Origin: Pseudoduganella armeniaca | Lineage (GTDB): Bacteria; Pseudomonadota; Gammaproteobacteria; Burkholderiales; Burkholderiaceae_D | Assembly (NCBI RefSeq): GCF_003028855.1 | Contig: NZ_CP028324.1 | Span: 3,844,001-3,908,000, forward strand | Direction of reading: 5' to 3' | Length of the DNA stretch: 64,000 bases | In this document: piece by piece, positions 63,224 to 64,000 of the stretch | Position numbering within the stretch: the stretch's first letter is position 1 | Layout: every line of letters begins with the position of its first letter | Notes under the pieces: model-generated | What the model saw: the letters and a program-made list of their open reading frames with translations, nothing else | Database searches by the model: none | What the model was told of the DNA's origin: nothing | Translations under genes and position numbers: made by a program

Positions 63224-64000
63224 TCAGCGGACCAGCAGCAGGCGGCGCAGCTGCGCCGCCTGGTAGGCACCGAACGACTCGCCGAACAGGCAGCGGATCA
63301 GCGGATCGTCCACCACGTCGGCGTCCGCCAGCGCCCGTTCGGTGACGCCATCGAACACCATGTCGTTGATGCGCAGGTACATCGACGTCAAGGCTTCTCC
63401 TTCCTCCAGCGCCGCGTACAGCTTGGCCGCCGGCACTTCGGTACTCCAGCCGACCGGCGCCGCGGCCGCGTCGAGCGCGGCCGGCTCGCCGGGGGCCAGG
63501 CGGTAGCGCAACTGGGTCGGCGTGCCCGCGGCGTCGTACAGCGTCAACTGCCACACGCGCGGCACGTCGAAATAATCGCCCGCCACTTCCGTGCCGGCGT
63601 AGCGCGCCGGCAGTTCGGTCAGGCAGAAATGCATGACGCGGGCCTGCTGCAGCGGCGTCAGCGCCGCGAACTGACGCGCTATCTGCGCCGTCGGCGGCGG
63701 CGCGGCATTGCCCTCGTAGGCGTAGTCCACGTCCTGCGGCCCGACCGGCTCCACCCACGCCAGCCGCGGCGCGGGCAGCAACGACGTGCCATCGAGCCGC
63801 ACCGCCACGCCCGGATCGAGGCGCACCACCTGCGCCCGCGGCAGCGCCGCCGCCACCTCGCGCGCGAACAGCGCATACGAGATGGGGAAGAACGCGCGGT
63901 TGTACCAGGACCATGGCTCCAGGCGGAACTGGCAGGAACTGGGCACCACGTAGCGCGGCGCCAGCGCCTGCAATTGCCCGCACCAGTGTTCCGGCAGCGC
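63224..64000 (-). CDS. C-terminal part of a hypothetical protein (cut by window edge)
   Basis: The minus-strand frame is open to the window edge; the internal TTG at 63973 is not taken as the start because coding sequence (ALPEHWCGQLQALAPRYVVP) continues upstream. Notable segments: SSCQFRLEPWSWYNRAFFPI, VVRLDPGVAVRLDGTSL, VWQLTLYDAAGTPTQLRYRL and CLFGESFGAYQAAQLRRLLL. Soluble, no membrane helices. The N-terminal domain is outside the window and the family cannot be named from this part. Confidence 0.6.
   Translation of the reverse strand, partial: ALPEHWCGQLQALAPRYVVPSSCQFRLEPWSWYNRAFFPISYALFAREVAAALPRAQVVRLDPGVAVRLDGTSLLPAPRLAWVEPVGPQDVDYAYEGNAAPPPTAQIARQFAALTPLQQARVMHFCLTELPARYAGTEVAGDYFDVPRVWQLTLYDAAGTPTQLRYRLAPGEPAALDAAAAPVGWSTEVPAAKLYAALEEGEALTSMYLRINDMVFDGVTERALADADVVDDPLIRCLFGESFGAYQAAQLRRLLLVR

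Overview
The window looks like the chromosome of a high-GC betaproteobacterium, most likely of the Massilia/Duganella group of Oxalobacteraceae. The grounds are very GC-rich codon use, a beta-proteobacterial-type flagellin, a PEP-CTERM secreted protein, the long (about 527 aa) isocitrate lyase, an AI-2E permease next to Lhr helicase, and GGTGACAGGCACC / GGTCAGACCC-type intergenic repeats that I associate with that group. The genus is inferred, not proven.

Layout. 1-5.7 kb: flagellin N-terminus (cut by the window edge), then a minus-strand operon of three exported proteins of unknown role (Cys-motif protein, 920-aa membrane protein, beta-helix protein). 5.9-14.1 kb: AI-2E family permease and full-length Lhr helicase (plus strand), convergent with a PAS-GGDEF-EAL protein. 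14.3-17.6 kb: minus-strand T6SS-type effector cassette: PAAR protein, toxin with an Ntox44-like domain, two tandem-duplicated candidate immunity proteins and two small exported proteins. 17.7-44.4 kb: one long minus-strand operon for an extracellular contractile injection system (eCIS, Afp/PVC-like): tube terminator, single sheath, two tube proteins, DUF5908-like and LysM-like proteins, VgrG-like spike, PAAR tip, gp25 wedge, J-type baseplate, fibre-like protein, Afp12-like protein, a very large repeat-built tape measure (about 1997 aa), AAA+ ATPase, a 978-aa exported membrane protein and, last, a DUF4157 protein that is the best cargo/toxin candidate. Many of these genes overlap by ATGA, so they are probably translated from one message.

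44.7-49.1 kb: PEP-CTERM protein, then two tandem alkaline phosphatases and an exported protein, with a Pho-box-like direct repeat upstream. 49.3-54.8 kb: two related SGNH hydrolases, an OafA-type acyltransferase with SGNH domain and a lytic transglycosylase, together suggesting envelope or polysaccharide O-acylation. 54.9-58.3 kb: MarR regulator, FAD monooxygenase and epoxide hydrolase operon with a 16-bp palindrome at the regulator start. 58.4-59.5 kb: an IS1595-family element with recognisable ends, inserted against the aceA terminator. 59.6-61.2 kb: aceA. 61.7-64 kb: three genes of unknown function.

Quality warning. Thirteen places need one missing base to restore a clearly homologous reading frame, and all are -1, mostly in G/C runs. 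They hit housekeeping (aceA) and eCIS genes (sheath, tube, baseplate, tape measure) alike, so they look like sequencing deletions rather than gene decay. Coordinates for those genes are given for the restored full-length frame.
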